Below are positions 17,301-25,844 of a stretch of DNA of 64,000 bases, piece by piece (the stretch's first letter is position 1; the number at the start of each line of letters is the position of its first letter). The stretch lies in contig NZ_JAUSZN010000001.1 of assembly GCF_030817595.1 (NCBI RefSeq), forward strand, positions 1,000,001-1,064,000, read 5' to 3'. The DNA comes from Neobacillus niacini (GTDB lineage: Bacteria > Bacillota > Bacilli > Bacillales > Cytobacillaceae). The translations under genes were made by a program, and so were the position numbers. Under the pieces are notes generated by a model that worked only from the letters and a program-made list of their open reading frames with translations, made no database searches and was not told where the DNA came from.

Positions 17301-17854
17301 TTGGGTTGGATCGGAGCGATTATTTGCCTCGTTTCATTCGGAAGAATTTTAGCTACCTCAGGAAATGCTGCCAATTTGTCCATCACAGCCTTGGTTGCTG
17401 TCACCGCTATCGCATTCACAACATAGAATGATTGGACGCTTTTCACTTCTCCTTTTTGCTTTGCTTCCTCCAGATACTCCATGACTTCAGTCTGTGTTTC
17501 TAGAGCAGTATTTCGTAATGACGAAACTACAGCGGAACGGACCTGAAGTTTAGTACTTACTTCCGATAGTTTCTGTTTCTTTGCTTTTTCTGCTGTTTCG
17601 ATAGCAACTCGATTGGTATCCGCCTGTTCTTTAAACTTTAATATAAAAGTGTTCTGATCCTGATCTTTAAATTGTTTAATAAGCTTAGAATCTACTTTAT
17701 TTACATAAGATGTGTTTTTAATTTCTGAAATTAGTTTACTCTCAAGAGAAACTCCTTGTGCTACTGCGATACTGGGAAGGAAAAGGCTGATAAATAGAAT
17801 GATAGACACTAGTAAACTTAAAGAAAAATTCAACCTACTTATACTATTTCTCAA
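14336..17854 (-). CDS. bpr: Secreted multidomain subtilisin-like serine protease (bacillopeptidase F type)
   Basis: 1172 residues with a TTG start after GAGAGGAG. A signal peptide (residues 1-33, ending SIAVAQG) precedes an inhibitor I9-type propeptide (about 60-180). The S8 catalytic domain spans about 200-510 with Asp224 (SIDTG), His271 (NKHGTHTVG), Asn374 (AAGNSG) and Ser445 (SGTSMATPH). Then come a Bpr-typical region, an immune inhibitor A/MAM-like beta-sandwich (about 650-830, PEGWYSEGYNNDWEWG), and a carboxypeptidase regulatory-like repeat near 960-1030 (VEGVVKDQTTGKPIPDAIVSI). Family knowledge: extracellular protease made at the end of exponential growth. No sortase signal or S-layer domain is seen. 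The gene is monocistronic with a long upstream gap. Confidence 0.93.
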   Translation of the reverse strand: MRNSISRLNFSLSLLVSIILFISLFLPSIAVAQGVSLESKLISEIKNTSYVNKVDSKLIKQFKDQDQNTFILKFKEQADTNRVAIETAEKAKKQKLSEVSTKLQVRSAVVSSLRNTALETQTEVMEYLEEAKQKGEVKSVQSFYVVNAIAVTATKAVMDKLAAFPEVAKILPNETRQIIAPIQPKEKTTNLNSSTVEWGVEKVGAPQVWDMGIDGAGIVVASIDTGVQWEHPALKEKYRGYNPVNPDQPDHQLNWFDAVGGKEAPYDDNKHGTHTVGTMVGSEPDGSNQIGVAPGAKWIAVKAFSNRGGQDVDLLEAGEWILAPKDAEGNPHPELAPDVVNNSWSGGPGLDEWYRPMVQNWRAANIFPVFAAGNSGSYGEGWVASPANYPESFAVAATDDQNALAWFSSRGPAPYDETKPDVSAPGVDIRSAVPGNDYELMSGTSMATPHITGIVALLKQANASLTIDQIEDILFNSAIPLTDTEFPSSPNYGYGRGFINAYNAIKGNNNGNGKIEGLVVYDGKDKANPTYQHTSPDFVYDQVVLPLTVEVQDNISVETVEIQYLAGQQWKTVKAGRTAGDFRNGTYQAVVPGKDVKKGTFTYKWKIVDYGQNQVTSPEFNAEVKPAITIGYFQDLEAVPEGWYSEGYNNDWEWGSPSAGPDKAVSGQNVYGTNLEGPYSDFSESYLNMPPIDIPENGNSYLQYKQWYDISPDGVDGSTDFGAVLVSTDRKNWEVLSKTEATKFGENGVPLEYSTNGWVNAEVDLSAYAGKRIYISFYMFTWLTGFDWEPRDGWYLDDISLTDKPLMGSKVNKATGEIHTKKQPYTNLAAPTSTMVKNSSSQPNVLPIGAKVTLIDSGYSVATNPANGKFSMIHNAGEFTLRAEAYGFHSKDQVVSIPKDGIVEANINLQPLGEGTVEGVVKDQTTGKPIPDAIVSIIEDAAITPVKTDSKGRFKLTAYEGTYTLHVFKKDYVYKDYSITLYPKKKTKQNIELKRFLGTPGEIGYDDGTMENSYSWFDANNGFAIRMSLEEGVTNSWLTGGLFKINTEWPSAGSTRFQVAVYDSTGLNGAPGKRIAGPIDAEARTDGEWTFVDLTDNNIFVTGDFYLVYVQPGVFNYSPSLGSDQNSPFHDRNWFFEDGNWNHNLDPQYGNMMIRAVMNNENTAPQDHSQTK

Positions 17855-18359
17855 ATGGTGAAACTCCTCTCAACTTTTTATTTGAATAGATGATAACTCT
17901 GTAAGCAGCACTGTTATCATACAACTTACAACTAGACCTCCTTTGTATTTTTAAAAGTCTACATAATCGTATAAGTATTCCGAATCATTAACAATACATC
18001 ATTTTCGATTGAAATCATTAAGAAATTAGATGGAAAAAACTAGTTATTATAAGCATGGTAAACACACAAACAAGGTGAATGGTACTGTTGTCTAATCTAC
18101 CTCTGTCTTTTGTCGTCTTCCCACGACTCTATAGTCAAGTCAGTCGGATGTGGTTTTAGTCATAATTAAGTAAAACGATCTTCTATGAATTTAACAGTAA
18201 CCGATGGAACTTGCAGGGACTACCAATATTTTCATCAGATGAGGAATGTATGCTTTACCTCAAAAGAAAATCCTCATATCTCTATTTAATCGTATAAGTG
18301 TATAGTGATAAGTCAATACTTGGAACAAACAATGTAAGTTAAGGAGAAAGTGGGTAAAA
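17855..18359. other. 505-bp intergenic region between protease and gerB-type genes
   Basis: AT-rich divergent intergenic region. It must hold the protease promoter and the gerB promoter, but no convincing -35/-10 pair or known element was picked out. No ORF is supported. AAGGAG at about 18341 serves the gerB start. Confidence 0.4.
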
Positions 18360-19457
18360 ATGCAGACAACGGAAAAAATCACGGGAACTCAGCTCGGCTT
18401 ATTACTTTTTACTTTTATCGTTTCTACCACCATCTTAACCATTCCCGGATGGATGGTGATGTTTGCAGACCAGAATGCTTGGATATCCGTGGTTCCTTCT
18501 ACTACAACAGGTTTATTAACTCTTTGGGCCTTGACTACACTCGCCAATCGTTATCCGGGTTTGTCGATTATACAATACAGTTCAAAAATCATCGGAAAAT
18601 GGTTAGGAAGATGTTTGGGGTTTTATTTCATTTATTTTTGGTTTGTGTCTATTTCGGTTATCGTCATACAGCATACTTTTTTTATTAAAACGCTTCTTTT
18701 ACCAAAAAGCCCAGCCATAGTAGGAAGTCTAACGTTAATGATCCTATGCGGTCTAGCCGTTTTTATGGGAATTGAGGTCATTGGAAGATGTAATGAGTTT
18801 CTTACACCATTGATCTTGGTTTCTTTGATTCCGATCTTGATTCTGGCGATTGGGGAAGCAGATCCCGCCCTACTAAAGCCATTTTTAGGTGAGGGAATAC
18901 TGCCGGTATTGCAAGGAGCTGTCATACCAGCGGGAGCATTCATGAATCAAGTGTTTATATTGGGATGGCTCCTTCCTTATTTAAATCAGCCGAAAAAAGC
19001 TCGCAAGGTCTCGCTGATTGCCTTTCTCAGCATTTCCATTTTTATATTTATCATTGTATTACTTGCGATTATGATCCTCGGTCCATTAACGGGTAAACTG
19101 ACTTATTCAGTTTTAAGTGTCATGCAATACATTGGCATTGAAGGTTCATTTGAACGTCTGGAGGCCATCGCTGTTGCGATGTGGGTGTTGGGGAATTTTG
19201 TGAAGGTTTCGGTAGCGTTGTTTATATTGTGTCTTAGTATAAGCCAGCTTTTTAACATTCGAAATTATCGTGATATCGTAGCTCCGATAACACTTTTGTC
19301 CATCATTGGATCGGTTTGGGTTTTCAAAAATGGCGCAGAGCTTCAAGCTTTTCTTGCTTTCGTTTATCCATTCACTGGTTTTATCACACAAAGTATCATT
19401 CCGTTGTCACTTCTCATAATAGACACAATAAAAAGAAAAGTGGGCTTCTCTCAATAA
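18360..19457 (+). CDS. GerB-family spore germinant receptor permease subunit
   Basis: 365 residues of the endospore germination permease family (GerAB type, APC fold). About ten hydrophobic segments are present; the N-terminal ITGTQLGLLLFTFIVSTTILTIPGWMVMFADQNAWISVVPST and the central RCNEFLTPLILVSLIPI and PVLQGAVIPAGAFMNQVFILGWLLPYL are diagnostic. The ATG follows AAGGAG, spaced a little long. B subunits form the germinant-binding, ion-conducting part of the receptor. The gene faces the gerA-gerC-gerD-like operon at 19953-22983 instead of being in it, with an IS3 relic between, suggesting an inversion split one receptor operon. Confidence 0.92.
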   Translation: MQTTEKITGTQLGLLLFTFIVSTTILTIPGWMVMFADQNAWISVVPSTTTGLLTLWALTTLANRYPGLSIIQYSSKIIGKWLGRCLGFYFIYFWFVSISVIVIQHTFFIKTLLLPKSPAIVGSLTLMILCGLAVFMGIEVIGRCNEFLTPLILVSLIPILILAIGEADPALLKPFLGEGILPVLQGAVIPAGAFMNQVFILGWLLPYLNQPKKARKVSLIAFLSISIFIFIIVLLAIMILGPLTGKLTYSVLSVMQYIGIEGSFERLEAIAVAMWVLGNFVKVSVALFILCLSISQLFNIRNYRDIVAPITLLSIIGSVWVFKNGAELQAFLAFVYPFTGFITQSIIPLSLLIIDTIKRKVGFSQ

Positions 19458-19471
19458 AATAGATACTTTTC

Positions 19472-19880
19472 TGAAAGGGAGTGACAAATAACCCCAGAGC
19501 TTTCATGCGGTTGACCACCTTCTTTGAAGAAACCTTAATAACGTTTTGTTTTACAAGCCTATCATGGATTCTTGGGTTGCCGAACACAGATAGATTATCG
19601 TAAAAATGAAATAGAATGCACATCCTATTCACGATTCCATTTCTCTCTTTGTAGTTTTTTCCTGTTCCTGATGTTTTTCCAAGCATAATAACCGGAGGAT
19701 GACACACCTAATATTTTACACCTCTTCATACGTCTACTCATTCTTATGGGCCAGAATGAATGCAACCCTCACTCTTTTCTTGCATGTAGATGTACATAGA
19801 ATTTTTTAGGATGTGGTTTTCCTCCTCCAACTCAAGATTCCTTTTTCCTTCTGCTTTATACATTTCCTTATATCAGAGGC
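19472..19880 (-). pseudogene. IS3-family transposase relic (orfA end plus orfB start)
   Basis: Minus-strand frames give ENLELEEENHILKNSMYIYMQEKS (OrfA C-terminal leucine zipper), then in another frame AFILAHKNE and ILGVSSSGYYAWKN (OrfB N-terminus), then FYDNLSVFGNPRIHDRLVKQNVIKVSSKKVVNRMKALG, the HTH_21 domain before the DDE core. Several stops and shifts separate them and the DDE catalytic core is absent. It separates gerB from gerA-C-D and may mark the rearrangement point. Confidence 0.8.
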
Positions 19881-19952
19881 AGTAAGCAACTTATTCTATC
19901 TTGACGCCACTACCTGTGTCCACTTTTAATACTAGTATCAAAAGCGGTCCAT

Positions 19953-20183
19953 TCACTGCATTAAAATCATTTTTCCGATGGGTTCAAAAATAATTTTGAA
20001 CGGGACAACTATGCTCGGTATGTTAACCCCGGCAATTAATAAGGAACCGATAATGGATGATACACCCATTAAAAAACCGTAAACTGCTGCTTCTTTGTTT
20101 TTTTGCTTACTCCGCAAGGATTGTATTCTAACAAAAGACCATACAACCAATAAAAGTACATATCCCGCTATTTGTACGATCAA
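19953..20183 (-). CDS. Small two-helix membrane protein, GerKD/GerUD-like D subunit
   Basis: 76 residues with two hydrophobic stretches (about 3-18 and 36-70) and a basic loop RSKQKNKEAA. It overlaps the gerC stop by 4 bp (ATGA type), so it belongs to the operon. Family knowledge: Bacillus GerA-type operons often carry a fourth gene for a protein of about 75 residues with two membrane helices that modulates receptor function. The assignment is by size, topology and position and not by specific motifs. Confidence 0.7.
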   Translation of the reverse strand: MIVQIAGYVLLLVVWSFVRIQSLRSKQKNKEAAVYGFLMGVSSIIGSLLIAGVNIPSIVVPFKIIFEPIGKMILMQ

Positions 20184-21352
20184 TTTTTGATCTCCTTTTC
20201 TTTCAATTGTAGAGGAGCACCTGCCATCCCAGTTCCACGTACATTTAGCTTAACTTCAACCGAAACGTCTACGTCTGGAAACTTATGATCCCATTGTTCT
20301 TCCAACGTTTTCCATTGTTTCGGCTTATTACGGTAAATTTCTTGGCCGAAACCCACACTATCTACTTTGTACTGCTTCTGGACTTTGGATACTGCATCTA
20401 GAACTTGTTCCCTGATCGATTTCTCGAATGCTTTCTGTACAAGTCTAAGATTCTCCGGCAAACTGACATCCAGCGGGGAATTATTTTCCCAGAGACTTCC
20501 TTCCCCTTGCAGTTGAATCTTGAATTTGATCTTATCACCACTTATCTCCGGGGTAATTTTTCGTTTTGCATTGACCAGAACCACCCCCAATGTTCCATCA
20601 TCTTCTGGTAAACTGGCGTTGATTACGCCATACTTCATTCTATTTGTAACCCAACGAAATCCATTTGTTTCATTCTCGTTTAGAAAACCGACTAATTTGA
20701 AATCCTTAAAAATGGCTGAACCGCCCAGCTTAAAAAGTCTTTTGTTTTCTTTTCTTCCTTCTGACGAAACGTCTCGCTCTATAACTCCCAAAACGGGACT
20801 GATACCTTCACTTGATGCCGCTAAAAAAAAGTCTCGTAACGTAACCGATAACCCGCTTCCTAATGCTTCCATTTCCTTAACTGCTTCGGTAGGCACTTGT
20901 TCGAAGGGATACTTAATTTGCAGAAGTTCCCGCCCTTCGCCCCCCTTTACAACTATGATATATGTTTTTAACCGCTGACGCGGATCGTGGGTGTAAACAT
21001 CGAGAATATCCTCAATCCCATGTTTGGCTAACGATTCTCCTACATAAATAAGGCTACGGTGTGAGGTAAATAACGTACGGGAAGTTTTTTTCTGAAGCTT
21101 TTGAAATGCTTCACTGGCATTCCTCCCAGTAGCAGATGTGACGAAAAACGTCTCTTGCCTTCCTCCACCCCCTAGTCCCGCCTGAGCGGTAGAAGGGATT
21201 GGAATCTGATGCGATAATATATATTTCCCATCATCCGTTAAATCAAATGACGTTCCCGAAATAAACGCAAGATCATTAATTTCCTTACGATCCCAACAAC
21301 CGCTTGTGGTCAATACTATAAGTAGTAAGCCAATGTACAGGAATGGTTTCAT
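20180..21352 (-). CDS. GerC-family spore germinant receptor lipoprotein subunit
   Basis: 390 residues. The lipoprotein signal peptide ends in the lipobox TTSGCWDRKEINDLA, where CWDRxE is characteristic of Ger(x)C proteins. Later landmarks are RTLFTSHRSLIYVGESLAKHGIEDILD, SGLSVTLRDFF, and a C-terminal helical domain ending in PDVDVSVEVKLNVRGTGM. The C subunit is anchored in the outer leaflet of the spore inner membrane and assembles with A and B. It lies 30 bp after gerA and overlaps the small D-like gene, so the operon is A-C-D. Confidence 0.93.
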   Translation of the reverse strand: MKPFLYIGLLLIVLTTSGCWDRKEINDLAFISGTSFDLTDDGKYILSHQIPIPSTAQAGLGGGGRQETFFVTSATGRNASEAFQKLQKKTSRTLFTSHRSLIYVGESLAKHGIEDILDVYTHDPRQRLKTYIIVVKGGEGRELLQIKYPFEQVPTEAVKEMEALGSGLSVTLRDFFLAASSEGISPVLGVIERDVSSEGRKENKRLFKLGGSAIFKDFKLVGFLNENETNGFRWVTNRMKYGVINASLPEDDGTLGVVLVNAKRKITPEISGDKIKFKIQLQGEGSLWENNSPLDVSLPENLRLVQKAFEKSIREQVLDAVSKVQKQYKVDSVGFGQEIYRNKPKQWKTLEEQWDHKFPDVDVSVEVKLNVRGTGMAGAPLQLKEKEIKN

Positions 21353-21390
21353 TATGATGTCCTTCTCCTTTCTTGCCCCCCAGACAAGCC

Positions 21391-22983
21391 CTAATTGTTC
21401 TCGGATGACTGCTTCCCTTGGCTTGGACTTGGCTTTTGACCTGCCGGTTCACGGACCGGGTTATTAGAACCTGTTGCCTGTGGACGACGGGTTTTAGCCC
21501 ATATAGGTGCCCGGATGAATATGTCCTTCAAATTCGTAAAGGTAACCGGGGCTAATGGAGTAAAATAAGGCACTCCGAACGAACGAAGGGATGTGACATG
21601 TAACAAGATGCCCAGAAACCCAAGTACAATGCCATAAAGTCCAAACGTACCCGCCAAGAACAGCATCGGAAAGCGCAGTAAACGGATTCCGTTTGCAAAA
21701 CTATATCGTGGAATCGTAAACGCTGCAATCCCAGTGATCGAAACGATAATGACGACCGGTGCGGATATAATTCCCGCCTGCACAGCCGCTTGTCCTATCA
21801 CCAATGCCCCTACAATGCTTATCGCTTGCCCTATTTGTTTGGGTAAACGAATCCCTGCTTCACGCAAGGCCTCAAATATGATTTCCATTAATAAGGCTTC
21901 GATGAGTGCCGGAAAAGGAACCGCCTCCCTCGACGATGCAATACTCAGAACGAGATTAGTGGGAATCATTTCCTGATGGAAGGTCGTCACCGCAACATAT
22001 AGAGGAGGCGCAAATATGGCGATGAATATGAAAAGGAAGCGAATCCACCGCACAAAAGTTCCGATGGTCCAGTGAATATAGTAATCCTCGCTTGACTGCA
22101 GTCCGGTCCAGAATGTCATGGGAACAATTAATACAAATGGGGTGGTATCGACAAGAATGGCTACTTTCCCATCCAACAGCTCTGCGGCTACAACATCAGG
22201 TCGTTCGGTACTTTGTACTAATGGAAAAGGGGAGAAAGGAGAATCCTCAATAAATTCTTCAATATAGCCTGAATCGAGGATCCCGTCAATTTGAATCCGA
22301 GTGACCCTTTTTCGAACTTCCTCAACTACAGATTCGGAAACAATACCATCGATATAAGTAAGGACTACTTCAGTTTGAGAAAGCTCTCCAAGCTTAAAGG
22401 ATTCCATTTTTAGTCGGGATGTTTTAAGTCTTTTGCGTATTAGACCTATATTTGTTGAAATGTTCTCAATAAATCCTTCCATCGGCCCGCGAATGACCGG
22501 TTCGGAAGTAGGCTCTTCAGGAGTTCGCTGTCCTTTACTACTGTTAACCTTGACCATCATCGCATTGCTGTCCCCGATAGTAAAAACGACAGCATGACCA
22601 TTCAACACATGATTAACAATGTCAGTTACTTTGGATGAAATGAGTGTTGTCCCTACGGAGATAAATTGATCATCCAAAGCTTCTGTTTTATCATTTATCA
22701 AATCCTCTTGTTTTGAACGTTTAGATATCAATGGTTTCAAAATATGTTCGTCAATCATCTTTTCATCAACCAGAGTTGCAAGGTATACAACAATCCAATG
22801 ATTTTCGCCAGCCAGCCGAACTTTACGGAATACGATATCGGAACTGTTTTGGAATATTTTTTTAAAAATCAATTCATTTTGTTCTAAATCAGAGGTTAAC
22901 ATGCTGTTCTCCTCATATTCAGAATGATGATCCACTTGTATGTTTAGAGGTTTAATGCGCATCCGCTTTCTAAGCCCTCTCAT
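21391..22983 (-). CDS. GerA-family spore germinant receptor subunit A
   Basis: 530 residues from the ATG at 22981-22983, which has AGGGGG seven bases upstream; an in-frame GTG eight codons earlier overlaps that site. The cytosolic N-terminal half has EPVIRGPMEGFIENISTNIGLIRKRLK and VVLTYIDGIV; the membrane half has PFPALIEALLMEIIFEALREAGIRLPKQIGQ, the most conserved family block. The C-terminal tail is proline- and serine-rich (PSPSQGKQSSENN). It begins the gerA-gerC-gerD-like operon; its B partner is likely the convergent gene at 18360. Closest relative in this window by sequence is the interrupted gene at 61114. Confidence 0.94.
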   Translation of the reverse strand: MRGLRKRMRIKPLNIQVDHHSEYEENSMLTSDLEQNELIFKKIFQNSSDIVFRKVRLAGENHWIVVYLATLVDEKMIDEHILKPLISKRSKQEDLINDKTEALDDQFISVGTTLISSKVTDIVNHVLNGHAVVFTIGDSNAMMVKVNSSKGQRTPEEPTSEPVIRGPMEGFIENISTNIGLIRKRLKTSRLKMESFKLGELSQTEVVLTYIDGIVSESVVEEVRKRVTRIQIDGILDSGYIEEFIEDSPFSPFPLVQSTERPDVVAAELLDGKVAILVDTTPFVLIVPMTFWTGLQSSEDYYIHWTIGTFVRWIRFLFIFIAIFAPPLYVAVTTFHQEMIPTNLVLSIASSREAVPFPALIEALLMEIIFEALREAGIRLPKQIGQAISIVGALVIGQAAVQAGIISAPVVIIVSITGIAAFTIPRYSFANGIRLLRFPMLFLAGTFGLYGIVLGFLGILLHVTSLRSFGVPYFTPLAPVTFTNLKDIFIRAPIWAKTRRPQATGSNNPVREPAGQKPSPSQGKQSSENN

Positions 22984-23007
22984 TGAACATCCCCCTAAAG
23001 AAAACAC

Positions 23008-23038
23008 TAATACGTATATATCTTTTCTTATTTTTTCA
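23008..23038 (-). promoter_or_regulatory. Candidate forespore SigG promoter for gerA-C-D
   Basis: Minus-strand TGAAAA (23033-23038), 18 bases, then CGTATTA (23008-23014). This is close to the SigG consensus (TGAATA, N17-18, CATACTA), and gerA operons are normally SigG-dependent. Not experimentally shown. Confidence 0.4.
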
Positions 23039-23427
23039 ATAATATCCTTAAGCTGGGATAGTCCCTGACAGAGTCGATGTAGTAATACTGGGGGACATAA
23101 TGCTGTTACTAATATTAAAATTTACAAGTATAGACAAAACAAATCTTCTAGGAATTGATACAAAATCGATTACATCATTATCAAAAAAAATAAAAACCGT
23201 AAGCGTTGAAAAAATAAAGTTCAACCCTAACGGTAGTACAAATTAAACCTCTACAAGATTCTATTATGGAAAATCTCAATGTAGTTAAAGTCCTTTTAAT
23301 TGTTTTGTAAGTTCTTTAAATTTCAGATAAGTTCTGTAAATTCTTTATTCTTAAGTGTCATAAAACTAAGTTTGCCTAATGGTGTGCCGTGGGACGCCAC
23401 GTATGGGCGTATTCCACCTGACTCCGA

Positions 23428-24765
23428 TTAGCGTAGCGACTTGAATGCTGCGCGGAGTTCTTCAGTGAAAAGCTTTGGTTCCTCCCACGCCGCGAAGTGG
23501 CCGCCTTTGTCGAGCTTGTTGTAATAGATGAGGTTGGGGTAGGCCTTCTCTGTCCAGCTCCTCGGGGCTTGATATTGCTCGCCGGGAAAAACGCTCACAG
23601 CCACCGGAATGGAGACGCCCTTGGCGTTGAAATAGCCACCCTTATATTCCCAATAGAGCCGAGCCGCAGAGACCCCCGTGTTCGTCAGCCAATAAAGAGT
23701 GATGTTGTCGAGAATCTCGTCACGCGTCAGTTCGCCAGTGGCGCTCGTCGTCCGGTTCAGGGCCGAGGCGATCGTCGCCGCCGGCTGACCATCGGCATCA
23801 TTGTGGTCGAGAAGCCAGGCGGCGAGGCCAACTGGTGAATCCGCAATGCCGTATAAGGTTTGCGGGCGAGATCCCATAAACCTAGCGTATTCAACTTGCT
23901 TGAAAGTTCTAACTAGTTGCTCATAAGCGCGCTTTTCGTCAGCTGAGAGACCTGATGGCGCTGGGCCACCGGCCAGGAGAGTCTTGTCAACATCAGCTGG
24001 AACGGTGGCAGGCATGTTGGTGTGGATGGCGAGCAATCCCGGAGGTGCCTGCAAACCCATCTGGTCGACGACAATTGCACCCCAGTCGCCGCCTTGGGCA
24101 ACATAGCGGGTGTAGCCTAGGCGCTTCATCAGCTCTGTCCAGGCTCGGCCAATGCGCTCGGGGCCCCATCCGGTGCTCGTCGGCTTACCAGAGAAACCGT
24201 AGCCGGGCATTGATGGGATGACAACGTCGAACGCGTCTTCGGCGTTCCCGCCGTAAGCGGTTGGATCGGTCAGCGGTCTGATGAGCTTGATCTGCTCTAG
24301 CACCGATCCTGGCCAACCATGTGTGATGATCAACGGAAGCGCGTTCTTATGGCGCGAACGGACGTGGATGAAATGAATGTCCAGCCCATCAATCTTGGTG
24401 ATAAATTGCGGTAGCGCGTTGAGCTTTGCCTCAGCTTTGCGCCAATCGTAATCGGTCGCCCAATGGCGTGCGAGTTTCTTCATTGTTGCGAGCTGTACGC
24501 CTTGAGATGTATCCGCAACTGTTTCCTGATCTGGCCATCTAGTAGCGTTTATACGTCTACGCAATTCGGTAAGTTCCGCTTTCGGAACATTCACATGAAA
24601 CGGACGAATGGCGTTCTTGTCTATAGGATTCTTTTGATTAGTTTTGGTTGTTAGGGGATTTGCTTGTGAATTCTCGCTTTTAGCATTGGCATTAGTACCG
24701 AAGATCGTCAATCCTAGGAGAAGGGTCAAAATCATTGCCAAACGAAACCCATATCTGTTGCTCAT
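23428..24765 (-). CDS. Epoxide hydrolase-like alpha/beta hydrolase with signal peptide, probably acquired
   Basis: About 445 residues from the ATG at 24765; a GTG four codons earlier is the alternative. A signal peptide ending near TNANAKS precedes an epoxide hydrolase N-terminal domain (IRPFHVNVPKAELTELRRRINATRWP) and the hydrolase core. Landmarks are the oxyanion HGWPGS, nucleophile Asp in QGGDWGAIV, and His in KGGHFAAWEEP. It hydrolyses epoxides to diols by analogy. The mature part is clearly GC-richer than neighbours, while the signal-peptide region is AT-rich Bacillus-like, so an imported gene may have gained a local export signal. Repeat blocks A and B lie directly upstream. Confidence 0.88.
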   Translation of the reverse strand: MSNRYGFRLAMILTLLLGLTIFGTNANAKSENSQANPLTTKTNQKNPIDKNAIRPFHVNVPKAELTELRRRINATRWPDQETVADTSQGVQLATMKKLARHWATDYDWRKAEAKLNALPQFITKIDGLDIHFIHVRSRHKNALPLIITHGWPGSVLEQIKLIRPLTDPTAYGGNAEDAFDVVIPSMPGYGFSGKPTSTGWGPERIGRAWTELMKRLGYTRYVAQGGDWGAIVVDQMGLQAPPGLLAIHTNMPATVPADVDKTLLAGGPAPSGLSADEKRAYEQLVRTFKQVEYARFMGSRPQTLYGIADSPVGLAAWLLDHNDADGQPAATIASALNRTTSATGELTRDEILDNITLYWLTNTGVSAARLYWEYKGGYFNAKGVSIPVAVSVFPGEQYQAPRSWTEKAYPNLIYYNKLDKGGHFAAWEEPKLFTEELRAAFKSLR

Positions 24766-24797
24766 AAGTAGTAACACTCCATTCGGTTTTTTATGGA

Positions 24798-24957
24798 TAC
24801 CCTTCCATTAGGTTCCATCCGAAGTGCAATTCTTATTCCATTTTTTCAAAAAAGGTTACTTCACCAACAGCAGATAACAAACAGGACTAACGCAACCCGT
24901 CTGCTCGCGTCCATAGGTGGCAGATGACCATCACGATGATCAATATTTCGAGACGTC
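24798..24957. repeat. Repeat block A, copy 2
   Basis: About 160 bp matching 5391-5554, with a few substitutions and small indels. It lies about 30 bp upstream of the epoxide hydrolase start, as copy 1 lies directly upstream of the broken alpha/beta hydrolase. Confidence 0.75.
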
Positions 24958-25032
24958 TGGCGAAGGGATGCCCGGTTTTTGTTTTAAGTGCCAAAATTTA
25001 CAGCTTTCTTCCAATTTTGACCGTCAAATTCC

Positions 25033-25137
25033 GTAGCAATTAAATCTTGTGGTGATAAATATCCGGAACTAGAAGTGTTCTTCCGGTAAAACTATCGATC
25101 CCGCTTCAATAAAGAAGCCCTGTCCATAAACGGACAA
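25033..25137. repeat. Repeat block B, copy 2
   Basis: About 105 bp matching 5903-6006. It contains internal inverted repeats (CCGGAAC...GTTCTTCCGG and TGTCC-ATAAAC-GGACA), so it may form structured RNA or be the end of an element. Confidence 0.7.
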
Positions 25138-25181
25138 GGAGGTCGACGAGACTTCAGTATAGGGAAGAGGATACCTCTTAT

Positions 25182-25844
25182 TTATAGAAGATGGCGAACT
25201 GAAAACACAGCCGCTTGTGTCCTATCACGCACTCCCAGCTTTGCAATGAGATTTGAGACGTGATTTTTCACCGTACCTTCCGTAAGATAAAGCTTGCCTG
25301 CTATTTCTTTATTATTTAATCCTTGACCCAATAAAGCAAGTACCTCTTTTTCTCGTTGAGTTAAATACCTCAGCTCATCGGGCTCGTCTTTATTTAATGG
25401 ATGTGCCCTAAACGGACTTTTCTCTGACATTTTTTTAAACTCTTTTAACAGTATCGCGGTTATGTCGTGTTGAAGCACTGTTCCGCCATTGTATACCGAT
25501 TGAATAGCACTAATAATTGCTTCCGATGGCATATCCTTCAATAAATAGCCATGAACGCCTTTCTCCAAAACTTGTATGATCCGTTCCGCGTCATCGAAAG
25601 TGGTCAGAATCAATATCTTCATCTCCGGAAAGTTCTTAAGTATCAACTCCGATCCTTCCACACCATCCATTCCAGGCATTTCAAGATCCATCAGTACTAC
25701 ATCAGGTTGCAATTCGATTATTTTGGCATAGGCATCTCTTCCATCCACAGCCGTTCCAACCACTTCGATACCTTGTTCCAATCCGATAATGGTTGCAAGT
25801 CCCTCTCTCATAAGCCTTTGATCGTCAACTATCAAGATTCTCAA
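25182..25844 (-). CDS. NarL/LuxR-family response regulator
   Basis: 220 residues with a TTG start. The receiver domain has acidic pair D7-D8, phosphoacceptor Asp53 in VVLMDLEMPG and Lys in YLLKDM. The LuxR-type helix-turn-helix is at about 155-215 (YLTQREKEVLALLGQGLNNKEIAGKLYLTEGTVKNHVSNLIAKLG). It overlaps the kinase gene by 20 bp, so they form an operon. DesR/LiaR-type systems respond to envelope or membrane state, but the regulon here is unknown. No transporter target adjoins. Confidence 0.93.
   Translation of the reverse strand: MRILIVDDQRLMREGLATIIGLEQGIEVVGTAVDGRDAYAKIIELQPDVVLMDLEMPGMDGVEGSELILKNFPEMKILILTTFDDAERIIQVLEKGVHGYLLKDMPSEAIISAIQSVYNGGTVLQHDITAILLKEFKKMSEKSPFRAHPLNKDEPDELRYLTQREKEVLALLGQGLNNKEIAGKLYLTEGTVKNHVSNLIAKLGVRDRTQAAVFSVRHLL

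Noticed and set aside
19414-19707. 97-codon frame as an independent gene
   Set aside because: Most of it is the HTH_21 part of a degraded IS3 OrfB; the C-terminal end is random readthrough into the gerB 3' end.
23497-24221. Plus-strand frames of 113 and 88 codons inside the epoxide hydrolase gene
   Set aside because: They are antisense shadows caused by the high GC content of that gene and match no family.
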